DNA of 64,000 nucleotides from [Clostridium] clostridioforme AGR2157 (lineage in GTDB: Bacteria > Bacillota > Clostridia > Lachnospirales > Lachnospiraceae). The stretch is from contig NZ_AUJR01000028.1 in assembly GCF_000424325.1 (NCBI RefSeq), forward strand, positions 1 through 64,000, in the 5' to 3' direction. Below are positions 56,412 to 64,000 of this stretch, in pieces; position 1 is the first letter of the stretch, and every line of letters begins with the position of its first letter. The translations under genes were made by a program, and so were the position numbers. The notes below the pieces were generated by a model. That model had not been told where the DNA came from. It did not search any database and worked only from the letters and a program-made list of their open reading frames with translations.

Positions 56412-58526
56412 TTGAATTTAGAAGAAAAAGAGAATACGGCAGAGGCGGCGCCAGAGGCAGCTGCACAGGTAACGATTCAGGCCGAACAGGAAAACAATGT
56501 CCAGGACGCCGGCGTCCGGGAAGCGGCAGGAACAGCGGCCCCACAGGAGCAGCCCAATAAGTCCCGGAACAGGAGACCGGCCCAGAAAAAGACCGCTTCC
56601 AAGGAACAGGGAGGAAATGGGGAAGCCCAGAAAAAGAAAAACCCGGGTTCCAGGCAGGGACAGGCAAAGAGCAGGCCCGGACAAATGGGAGAGTCCCAGA
56701 CCGGATCCGCTGCCAGGGAGTTCAAGGACAGCACCGGCGCAAGGACCTCCAAGGGAGCCGGCAGCGCAAAGACATCCAGGAATTCCGGGGAGTCCAAGGC
56801 GTCCGGAAATTCAGGCGAATCAAAGGCGCTTCCCTCTCCGGCCAGACAGAAGGGACGGGACGGAAGAAAGGATGGAAAGGGCAAGCTGAAAATCATTCCG
56901 TTAGGCGGTCTTGAGCAGATTGGAATGAACATCACTGCCTTTGAGTATGAGGACAGCATCATTGTGGTGGACTGCGGACTGGCCTTCCCGGGGGACGACA
57001 TGCTGGGCATTGACCTGGTAATACCGGATGTGACCTACTTAAAGCAGAACATTGACAAGGTGAAGGGCTTCGTCATTACCCATGGCCATGAGGACCATAT
57101 CGGCGCCCTGCCTTATATCCTGCAGCAGGTCAATGTGCCTGTATACGGCACAAAGCTGACCATTGCCCTGATTGAGCATAAGCTGGAGGAGCACCGACTC
57201 TTAAAGAACACCAAACGCAAGGTGATGAAGCACGGACAGTCCGTGAACCTGGGATGTTTCAGAGTGGAATTCGTGAAGACAAACCACAGCATCCAGGACG
57301 CATCCGCCCTGGCCATATTTACGCCGGTGGGAACCGTGCTGCACACAGGAGACTTTAAGATTGACTATACGCCGGTGTTTGGGGATCCCATTGACCTGCA
57401 GCGCTTTGCGGAGCTGGGCAAGAAGGGCGTGCTGGCCCTGATGGCAGACAGCACCAATGCCATCCGTCCCGGATTCACCATGTCCGAGCGTACCGTGGGA
57501 AAGACATTTGACGCCATATTCGCGGAGCACCAGAACAGGCGCATCATCGTTGCCACCTTTGCCTCCAATGTGGACAGGGTTCAGCAGGTGGTGAACACGG
57601 CGTATAAATACGGCCGCAAGGTTGTGGTGGAAGGCCGCAGCATGGTGACTATCATGGATATTGCCAGCAAGCTGGGATATATCAATGTGCCGGAGGGAAC
57701 CCTCATCGACATTGAACATCTGAAAAACTACCCGCCGGAGTCCACGGTGCTCATTACCACGGGAAGCCAGGGCGAGTCCATGGCCGCCCTTTCCAGGATG
57801 GCTGCCAGCATTCACAAGAAGGTATCCATTGTGCCGGGAGACGTGGTGGTGCTGAGCTCCACACCTATTCCCGGCAATGAAAAGGCAGTGGCCAATGTGG
57901 TGAACGAGCTGTCCATGAAGGGCGCCGAGGTAATCTGCCAGGATACCCACGTTTCAGGACATGCCTGCCAGGAGGACCTGAAGCTGATTTATTCTCTGGT
58001 GCATCCCAAGTTCTCCATCCCTATCCATGGCGAGTACCGCCACCGTATGGCCCAGAGGGAGCTGGCCCAGTTCATGGGCGTACAGAAGGAAAATGCTGTC
58101 ATGGTTAACTCCGGCGACGTGGTCGCCCTGGACGGGGACAGCTGCGAGGTGATAGACCATGTTACCTGCGGAGGCATCTTCGTGGACGGCCTTGGCGTGG
58201 GCGATGTGGGCAATATTGTATTACGGGATAGACAAAACCTTGCACAAAATGGTATTATTGTAGTAGTATTGACCTTAGAGAAGCACAGCAACCAGCTGCT
58301 TGCGGGTCCGGATATCGTGTCCAGAGGCTTTGTGTATGTGCGGGAATCCGAGGATTTACTGGAGGAAGCCCACACCATTGTGTATGACGCGGTGCAGGAC
58401 TGCCTGGACCGCCATGTCAGCGACTGGGGTAAGATAAAGAACATCATTAAAGACAGTTTAAGTGACTTTTTGTGGAAGCGCATGAAGCGCAATCCCATGA
58501 TTCTGCCAATTATCATGGAGGTATAA
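56412..58526 (+). CDS. rnj: Ribonuclease J with a long disordered N-terminal extension
   Basis: A 704-residue RNase J (usual length about 555). Residues about 160-704 are the metallo-beta-lactamase/beta-CASP nuclease, with THGHEDHIGALPY binding zinc, HTGDFKIDYTP, ADSTNAIRPG and SGHACQEDL. Residues 1-155 are low complexity, rich in Ala, Gly, Ser, Lys and Gln, with near repeats such as SRNSGESKASGNSGESKA. The start is TTG 56412, 7 bp behind GGAGG. RNase J degrades and matures RNA from 5' ends and internally. Confidence 0.93.
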   Translation: MNLEEKENTAEAAPEAAAQVTIQAEQENNVQDAGVREAAGTAAPQEQPNKSRNRRPAQKKTASKEQGGNGEAQKKKNPGSRQGQAKSRPGQMGESQTGSAAREFKDSTGARTSKGAGSAKTSRNSGESKASGNSGESKALPSPARQKGRDGRKDGKGKLKIIPLGGLEQIGMNITAFEYEDSIIVVDCGLAFPGDDMLGIDLVIPDVTYLKQNIDKVKGFVITHGHEDHIGALPYILQQVNVPVYGTKLTIALIEHKLEEHRLLKNTKRKVMKHGQSVNLGCFRVEFVKTNHSIQDASALAIFTPVGTVLHTGDFKIDYTPVFGDPIDLQRFAELGKKGVLALMADSTNAIRPGFTMSERTVGKTFDAIFAEHQNRRIIVATFASNVDRVQQVVNTAYKYGRKVVVEGRSMVTIMDIASKLGYINVPEGTLIDIEHLKNYPPESTVLITTGSQGESMAALSRMAASIHKKVSIVPGDVVVLSSTPIPGNEKAVANVVNELSMKGAEVICQDTHVSGHACQEDLKLIYSLVHPKFSIPIHGEYRHRMAQRELAQFMGVQKENAVMVNSGDVVALDGDSCEVIDHVTCGGIFVDGLGVGDVGNIVLRDRQNLAQNGIIVVVLTLEKHSNQLLAGPDIVSRGFVYVRESEDLLEEAHTIVYDAVQDCLDRHVSDWGKIKNIIKDSLSDFLWKRMKRNPMILPIIMEV

Positions 58527-58620
58527 CAGATACCGGACCGGCTTACTGCCGCGCAGGCAGTGGGCCCGGTCCGGGATACCGCGGTCATGAAGACGCCGGG
58601 CAGGATAAGAGGAAAGGATT

Positions 58621-59331
58621 ATGAGCAATAGGACAAGGGAAATTAATAAAATCACAACCACCATAATCAGCATATCCGTGAAGCTCATGGTATATGCCTT
58701 GATTATCCTGCTGCTGTATGAGGCGGTTGCCAGGGGCTATGCCTTTGGCCATGAGATATTTTTTGCCGAGGCAGTGGATGAGGCCCCCGGACAGGATATG
58801 GTAGTCCGGATTGATCCGAAGGAATCCGTGTCTGACGCTGCACAGTTTCTTGCGCATAAGGGGCTTATTAAAAGTGAGTTTGCTTTTATTTTTCAGAGCA
58901 GGTTCTATGACTATGAGACAATCTATCCGGGCACCTATACCCTTAATACATCCATGACGTCCAAAGAAATTCTCCAGCTTCTCAATGAGAAGCCGGAAAC
59001 CGAAGACAGCGCAAAACCGGCCCAGTCCGGCGGCGCTAAAGCAGCTGAAGCCAAGACATCCCGGGACAGGACATCTGAGGGGGAAAATGGGGACAGCGCT
59101 GCTACCGGCCAGGAGACATCCCCGGAGGCGGCAGCTGCATCCGAAGGCGGTGCAGCCGCGTCAGCAGAGACAGATGAGGGAGTACCTGCTGACGCAGCGC
59201 CTGCGTCCCAGGCAGGGGCGGATGCCCTTGACTCCCAGGAGGTCCGGGCCAATGAGCAGACCTACGAAGGCGAGGACCAGGAGATGGAAGGCGGATGGAT
59301 TGAGGATGCGGCAGAGGATGGAACCCAATGA
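58621..59331 (+). CDS. Membrane protein with MltG-like N-terminal part, no catalytic domain
   Basis: A 236-residue protein with a single membrane segment (LMVYALIILLLYEAVA), a LysM-like extracytoplasmic domain as in the front of the endolytic transglycosylase MltG (VVRIDPKESVSDAAQFLAHKGL, FYDYETIYPGTYTLN) and a long acidic Ala/Glu/Ser tail from about 120. The YceG catalytic domain is absent. It may modulate MltG or wall synthesis. Overlaps trmR by 4 bp, so they are coupled. Confidence 0.7.
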   Translation: MSNRTREINKITTTIISISVKLMVYALIILLLYEAVARGYAFGHEIFFAEAVDEAPGQDMVVRIDPKESVSDAAQFLAHKGLIKSEFAFIFQSRFYDYETIYPGTYTLNTSMTSKEILQLLNEKPETEDSAKPAQSGGAKAAEAKTSRDRTSEGENGDSAATGQETSPEAAAASEGGAAASAETDEGVPADAAPASQAGADALDSQEVRANEQTYEGEDQEMEGGWIEDAAEDGTQ

Positions 59332-59987
59332 TTGTAAATGACAGGATTACGGATTATATACATTCCCTGGAATCCAGCCAGGGCAGCCTGCTGGATTCCA
59401 TAGAACAGGAAGCGTTAAGGGACCGGGTGCCCATCATACGCAAGGAAACCGCAGCCCTTCTGAGAACCCTGGTGGCGGCCCTCAGGCCGGCGCGTATACT
59501 GGAGATAGGAACGGCTGTGGGATACTCTTCCCTTCTCATGTGCCGTGTGATGCCGGAAAACTGCCGCATCACCACCATTGAGAAGTATGAAAAACGGATC
59601 CCTGCGGCCCTGGATAATTTTAAAAAGGCCGGAGAGGAAGGGCGCATTACCCTTCTGGCAGGGGATGCGGATGACCTGCTGGCCGGACTTAAGGGCCAGA
59701 CCTTTGACCTGGTGTTCATGGATGCCGCCAAAGGCCAGTATCTGCACTGGCTGCCCATGATTCTCAAGCTGATGCCTGAGGGGGGAGTCCTCATATCAGA
59801 CAATGTTCTTCAGGACGGGGATATCGTGGAATCCAGATTTGCAGTGGAGCGCAGGAACAGGACCATCCACAGCAGAATGCGCCGGTATCTGTACGAGCTG
59901 AAGCACAGGAAGGGACTGGAGACAGCAGTCATCCCCATAGGAGACGGAGTTGCTGTCAGCACCAAATATACGGAGAGAATGGAATGA
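59328..59987 (+). CDS. trmR: tRNA 5-hydroxyuridine methyltransferase (TrmR-like O-methyltransferase)
   Basis: A 219-residue class I O-methyltransferase. ARILEIGTAVGYSSLLM binds AdoMet; VFMDAAKGQYLHWLPM, ISDNVLQDG and KHRKGLETAVIPIGDG are typical of the TrmR/YrrM group, which methylates ho5U34 to mo5U34 in tRNA. The next gene makes the hydroxyl group, which supports the assignment; catechol-type O-methyltransferase is the generic alternative. Overlaps both neighbours by 4 bp. Confidence 0.85.
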   Translation: MIVNDRITDYIHSLESSQGSLLDSIEQEALRDRVPIIRKETAALLRTLVAALRPARILEIGTAVGYSSLLMCRVMPENCRITTIEKYEKRIPAALDNFKKAGEEGRITLLAGDADDLLAGLKGQTFDLVFMDAAKGQYLHWLPMILKLMPEGGVLISDNVLQDGDIVESRFAVERRNRTIHSRMRRYLYELKHRKGLETAVIPIGDGVAVSTKYTERME

Positions 59988-61228
59988 GGAAGACAGAATT
60001 GCTGATACCGGCCGGAAGCCTGGACGTGCTGAAAACAGCCGTTGTTTACGGGGCGGATGCCGTATATATCGGAGGTGAGGCCTTTGGCCTGCGGGCCAAG
60101 GCCCATAATTTTTCCAATGAAGAGATGAAACAGGGAATTGCCTTTGCCCATGCGCGCGGGGTCAAAGTCTACGTGACGGCCAATATATTGGCTCATAACG
60201 GGGACCTGCCGGGGGTGGAGGCTTATTTTGAAGAGATGAGGGATGTGGCTCCGGATGCGCTCATCATATCAGATCCGGGTGTGTTCGCCATTGCCAGAAG
60301 AGCTCTTCCCCACATGGAAATCCATATAAGCACCCAGGCCAACAATACCAATTACGGGACCTATCTGTTCTGGCATGGACTGGGGGCAAGGCGGGTGGTG
60401 TCCGCAAGGGAGCTGTCCCTGGCGGAAATCCGGGAGATCCGGGACCACATTCCCCAGGATATGCAGATAGAGAGCTTTATCCACGGAGCCATGTGCATTT
60501 CCTATTCCGGCAGGTGCCTTCTGAGCAATTATTTCGTGGGAAGGGATGCCAACCAGGGTGCCTGCACCCATCCCTGCCGCTGGAAATATTCCCTTGTGGA
60601 GGAGACCAGGCCGGGAGAGTACATGCCTGTATATGAAAATGAGCGGGGCACCTACATCTTCAACTCCAAGGACCTGTGCATGGTGGAGTATATACCGGAG
60701 ATGATGGATGCCGGAATCGACAGTTTCAAGATAGAGGGAAGGATGAAGACCGCCCTCTACGTGGCCACTGTCACCAGAGCCTACCGCAGGGCCATTGACG
60801 ACTATTTAAAGGATCCGGCTGTGTACAGGGAGAATCTGGAGTGGTACAGGGAAGAAATAGGAAAATGCACCAACCGCAGGTTCACCACCGGCTTTTACTT
60901 CGGGAAGCCCACTGCGGATGACCACATATATGACAGCAGCACTTATGTGAAGAGCTACACTTACCTGGGAACCGTGGAAGAGACGGACAGCCTGGGCCGG
61001 TGCAGGATTGAACAGAAAAATAAATTTTCTGTTGGGGAGACCATCGAGGTCATGAAGCCCGACGGACAGAACCTGGAAGTGACGGTGGAGTCTATGACAG
61101 ACGATGAGGGCAATGAGCAGGAGAGCGCTCCTCATCCAAAACAGATTCTGTGGGTAAAGCTGTCGGCAGATGTGTCTGCTTACGATATCCTGCGCAGAAA
61201 AGAAGAGACAGGAAGAAGCTGCGCCTGA
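59984..61228 (+). CDS. trhP: U32-family tRNA hydroxylation protein (TrhP-like)
   Basis: A 414-residue U32 'peptidase' family protein. ELLIPAGSLDVLKTAVVYGAD opens the TIM barrel; SFIHGAMCISYSGRCLLSNY, NQGACTHPCRWKY and SFKIEGRMKTALYVA are the U32 signature with the conserved cysteines. TrhP is needed for prephenate-dependent 5-hydroxylation of U34 in tRNA, the step before TrmR. Coupled to trmR by a 4-bp overlap. Confidence 0.88.
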   Translation: MRKTELLIPAGSLDVLKTAVVYGADAVYIGGEAFGLRAKAHNFSNEEMKQGIAFAHARGVKVYVTANILAHNGDLPGVEAYFEEMRDVAPDALIISDPGVFAIARRALPHMEIHISTQANNTNYGTYLFWHGLGARRVVSARELSLAEIREIRDHIPQDMQIESFIHGAMCISYSGRCLLSNYFVGRDANQGACTHPCRWKYSLVEETRPGEYMPVYENERGTYIFNSKDLCMVEYIPEMMDAGIDSFKIEGRMKTALYVATVTRAYRRAIDDYLKDPAVYRENLEWYREEIGKCTNRRFTTGFYFGKPTADDHIYDSSTYVKSYTYLGTVEETDSLGRCRIEQKNKFSVGETIEVMKPDGQNLEVTVESMTDDEGNEQESAPHPKQILWVKLSADVSAYDILRRKEETGRSCA

Positions 61229-61264
61229 GCCGTGAGGGCTCTGGCAGACAGGAGGTGCCTTGGG

Positions 61265-62092
61265 ATGTTAGATGGAGTACTCATTGGGCTGGCAGTGCTT
61301 TGCGTTGTTTATTTCATAATCATAGTTGTGTATGCGGGCATAAGCACCTCATTTGCCTTCATATGGCTGTTTTTCGCGGCCCTGCTTGTATTCCTGGTAT
61401 ATGGAAGGTGGTATTATGCCAGGAACATGGAACGGATTCCCCGCTGGGTGCCGGTGTCGGTGGTTACCACCTGTATTGCAGGGGTGGCTGTGCTGGGAAT
61501 CCTCTGCGTCCTGGTGTTTCTGGGAGCAGCCGCGCCGGGTAAGGCCAATCTGGATTATGTGATTGTGCTGGGGGCCAGGGTCAAGGAACACACGGTCAGC
61601 AATTCCCTGAAAAAGCGGCTGGACAGGGCCATTGTCTACGCGGAGGAGAATCCGTACACCATCCTGGTGCTCTCCGGCGGCAAGGGGCCGGGGGAGACAG
61701 ACAGCGAGGCCCAGGTCATGTATGATTATCTGGTGTATAATGGGGTCAGCCCCAGGCAGCTGCTTATGGAGTCCTATTCCGCCAGCACGGTTGAGAACAT
61801 TGCTTACAGCAAGATTGTCATAGAGCAGGACCGGATGAAGGACAAGAAGGAAATCATCCCTATGCCTGGAAAGACAGGCTCGGTTCCCTATGCCATTGCA
61901 CCGGATAAGCCGCTGGAGATAGGAGTTCTCACCAGCAATTTCCATATTTACCGTGCCAGGCTTACAGCGGAAAAATGGGGATTTGACAACGTGTACGGCA
62001 TATCTGCGGTTTCTGACCCGGTCCTGTTTATCCATCTGTGTGTGAGGGAATGTGCTTCCATTGTGAAGGACAGGCTTATGGGGAATATGTGA
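61265..62092 (+). CDS. YdcF/ElyC-family membrane protein (DUF218)
   Basis: A 275-residue protein with three or four N-terminal membrane segments (to about 100) and a DUF218 domain (DYVIVLGARVKEHTVSNSL, LSGGKGPGETDSEAQVM, MESYSASTVENI, TSNFHIYRA). E. coli relatives ElyC and SanA affect envelope and lipid-carrier metabolism; the reaction is not known. The final asparagine/histidine motif TSNFHIYRA is intact. ATG 61265 lies about 10 bp after AGGAGG. Confidence 0.85.
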   Translation: MLDGVLIGLAVLCVVYFIIIVVYAGISTSFAFIWLFFAALLVFLVYGRWYYARNMERIPRWVPVSVVTTCIAGVAVLGILCVLVFLGAAAPGKANLDYVIVLGARVKEHTVSNSLKKRLDRAIVYAEENPYTILVLSGGKGPGETDSEAQVMYDYLVYNGVSPRQLLMESYSASTVENIAYSKIVIEQDRMKDKKEIIPMPGKTGSVPYAIAPDKPLEIGVLTSNFHIYRARLTAEKWGFDNVYGISAVSDPVLFIHLCVRECASIVKDRLMGNM

Positions 62093-62177
62093 GGGCGCTG
62101 TGTATGGGCAGTGGGAAAAATGGCAGAATAGTAGTTAGTATGATATGAATGAACGATAGAATGGAGAGATTGAATCT

Positions 62178-64000
62178 ATGGCAGATGGAAGGAATCTGGA
62201 AAAGGTAAAAGAGCTGGCCGCTTACCGCGTGTCAGAAGAGATGTACGTGAAGGAAATGGACTCCAGGGCCATGGTGCTGGAACACATAAAAAGCGGCGCC
62301 AGGATTTTCCTGATGTCCAATGAGGATGAGAACAAGGTGTTCTATATCGGTTTCCGTACACCGCCCGATGACAGTACGGGACTTCCACATATACTGGAAC
62401 ACAGTGTGCTGGAAGGGTCGGATAAGTTTCCGGTCAAGGATCCCTTTGTGGAACTGGTAAAAGGCTCCCTGAACACGTTCCTGAATGCCATGACTTATCC
62501 GGATAAGACAGTATACCCTGTTGCCAGCTGCAATGACAAGGATTTTCAGAATCTGATGGACGTATATCTGGACGGAGTTCTCCACCCGGCTATTTACAGG
62601 GAGCCAAAGATATTCCTTCAGGAGGGATGGCATTATGAACTGGAGTCACCGGAGGATGCTCTGACCATCAACGGCGTTGTCTATAATGAGATGAAGGGTG
62701 CTTTTTCGTCACCGGAAAGCGTTCTGGACCGTTTTACCAGAAATGTGCTCTTTCCGGACACCACCTACTCCAATGAGTCAGGCGGCGACCCCGCTGTGAT
62801 ACCGGAACTCACCTATGAGAAGTTCATTGCCTTCCACAGGAATTACTACCATCCGGCCAACAGCTATATATATCTCTACGGAGACATGGATATGGCACAG
62901 AAGCTTACATGGCTGGACCAGGAATACCTGGGACATTATGACAGAAAGGACTGCCACGCTGACTCCGCCATAGCCATGCAGCAGCCCTTTGAACAGCCGG
63001 TCCAGAGAGAAATCACCTACTCTGTCACGGAGGAGGAAGGGACAAAGGACAGGACCTACATTTCCATCAACACCGTGGTGGGGACGGATTTGGACCCGGT
63101 ACTTTATGTGGCTTTCCAGATTTTGGAATATACGCTGATTAACGCGCCGGGCGCAACCTTAAAGCAGGCCTTGATTGATGCGGGCATTGGACAGGATATT
63201 CTGGGAGGCTATGACTGCGGGATTCTGCAGCCGTATTTTTCTGTCATTGCAAAGAATGCCAATCCGGAGCAGAAGGGCGAATTCCTTGCAGTTGTAAAGG
63301 GAACGCTGCGAAGGCTGGCTGACCAGGGAATTGACAGGAAAAGCCTGTTGGCCGGACTGAATCTCTATGAGTTCCGTTACCGCGAGGCGGACTACGGCTC
63401 CGCGCCCAAGGGCCTTATGTACGGTCTTTGGTCTCTGGACAGCTGGCTGTATGACGGAAAGCCCACCCTCCACCTGGAATACCAGAAGACCTTTGACTAT
63501 CTGAAAAAGGCAGTGGAGGAAGGCTATTTTGAACAGCTGATACACCGGTATCTTCTGGATAATCCCCATGAGGCGGTCATCATGGTGCGCCCCAGGGTGA
63601 ACCAGACAGCTGAGGAGGACCGCAATCTGGCTGAAAGACTGAAGGCCTATAAGGAATCCCTTGGCAGGGAGGAACTGGAGGCCCTGGCTGCCCGGACCAG
63701 ACAGTTAAAGGAGTACCAGGAGGAACCGTCACAGCAGGAGGACCTGGAGAAGATTCCCATGCTGCAGAGGGAGGACATTGAACGGGAAGGAGGCCGTTTT
63801 TCCTATGAGGTCAAGGCGGAGGATGGAGTCAAAGTCATCCACAGCAACCTGTTCACCTCAGGAATCGGATATCTCAAGGTGCTGTTTGACACCAGCCGGG
63901 TGCCGGTGGAGGACCTGCCTTATGTGGGACTTCTGAAAGCAGTGCTGGGATATGTGGATACGGAGCATTACAGCTATGGGGACCTGACCAGTGAGATTTA
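62178..64000 (+). CDS. M16C metalloprotease (presequence-protease type), cut by window end
   Basis: An open frame from ATG 62178, behind GGAGAG, runs off the window after 607 codons. The inverted zinc motif HxxEH is present as LPHILEHSVLEGS near residue 72, and the start resembles PreP/Cym1-type insulinase-family proteases (AYRVSEEMYVKEMDSRAMVLEH). Such enzymes are about 970 residues and digest peptides inside a closed chamber. The second half lies outside. Confidence 0.9.
   Translation, partial: MADGRNLEKVKELAAYRVSEEMYVKEMDSRAMVLEHIKSGARIFLMSNEDENKVFYIGFRTPPDDSTGLPHILEHSVLEGSDKFPVKDPFVELVKGSLNTFLNAMTYPDKTVYPVASCNDKDFQNLMDVYLDGVLHPAIYREPKIFLQEGWHYELESPEDALTINGVVYNEMKGAFSSPESVLDRFTRNVLFPDTTYSNESGGDPAVIPELTYEKFIAFHRNYYHPANSYIYLYGDMDMAQKLTWLDQEYLGHYDRKDCHADSAIAMQQPFEQPVQREITYSVTEEEGTKDRTYISINTVVGTDLDPVLYVAFQILEYTLINAPGATLKQALIDAGIGQDILGGYDCGILQPYFSVIAKNANPEQKGEFLAVVKGTLRRLADQGIDRKSLLAGLNLYEFRYREADYGSAPKGLMYGLWSLDSWLYDGKPTLHLEYQKTFDYLKKAVEEGYFEQLIHRYLLDNPHEAVIMVRPRVNQTAEEDRNLAERLKAYKESLGREELEALAARTRQLKEYQEEPSQQEDLEKIPMLQREDIEREGGRFSYEVKAEDGVKVIHSNLFTSGIGYLKVLFDTSRVPVEDLPYVGLLKAVLGYVDTEHYSYGDLTSEI

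Overview
The window reads as chromosomal DNA of a spore-forming gut Firmicute of the Lachnospiraceae, most like the Enterocloster / Clostridium clostridioforme-bolteae group. This rests on gene content and style (strong AGGAGG ribosome sites, IreB-RuvX-DUF1292 block, GlcT-controlled PTS, spore photoproduct lyase remnant, Lachnospiraceae-type IS91 transposase, high AGG/CGG/CCC codon use in the core genes). It is an inference from memory of protein families; no search was run. No rRNA, tRNA, CRISPR array or prophage was seen.

Layout. 1-0.5 kb: edge of an IS91-type transposase with palindromes upstream. 0.5-2.3 kb: acyltransferase and a ferritin/Bfd-type iron pair. 2.4-6.1 kb: a glycosyltransferase fused to a deoxyinosine DNA glycosylase, a block of 15-bp tandem repeats, a strong promoter driving a probable structured RNA that ends in a terminator, and a MutS2-like ATPase without its nuclease domain. 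6.3-9.7 kb: ptsG with a GlcT-type antiterminator target, then glcT. 9.8-11.1 kb: small regulator, unknown exported protein and a shattered Rpn-like nuclease gene with pieces on both strands. 11.2-13.9 kb: MoxR ATPase plus VWA partner. 14-21 kb: topB, a cysteine-cluster protein, nitroreductase, SGNH hydrolase, a beta-solenoid-like membrane protein, ArsC/Spx-like protein and PdaA. 21.3-23.1 kb: recQ.

23.3-34.6 kb is the most notable part: a ten-gene, single-direction cluster with different codon choice from its flanks. It encodes a transaldolase, a YihU-like 3-sulfolactaldehyde reductase, a DUF4867 protein, a GH31 enzyme with the sulfoquinovosidase signature, a TauE/SafE exporter, a complete tripartite tricarboxylate transporter (TctC-B-A), a fucose-isomerase-fold enzyme and a ROK regulator. 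Together they fit sulfoquinovose breakdown by the transaldolase branch of sulfoglycolysis ending in dihydroxypropanesulfonate. The TTT transporter and the DUF4867 protein are the least explained parts.

34.7-39.6 kb is a scarred region: spore photoproduct lyase and a YafY/WYL regulator are both reduced to their two ends by internal deletion, and between them sit a DUF305 protein and a complete DpnII-type restriction-modification system (two methylases and the GATC nuclease). 39.7-42.7 kb: a CofE-like ligase, an aspartate-dehydrogenase-like enzyme and a 2-hydroxyacid dehydrogenase form an unexplained metabolic trio. 42.7-46.8 kb: MarR regulator and a heterodimeric ABC exporter with a visible operator over the promoter. 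46.9-48.9 kb: a cell-wall-binding-repeat protein and a second TauE/SafE permease. 48.9-64 kb: housekeeping genes for translation, sulfur transfer and RNA decay (prmA, rsmE, cysteine desulfurase, thiI, mtaB, ireB, ruvX, rnj, trmR, trhP), an HPr-like protein without the phosphorylatable histidine, a YdcF-family protein, and an M16C metalloprotease cut by the window end.
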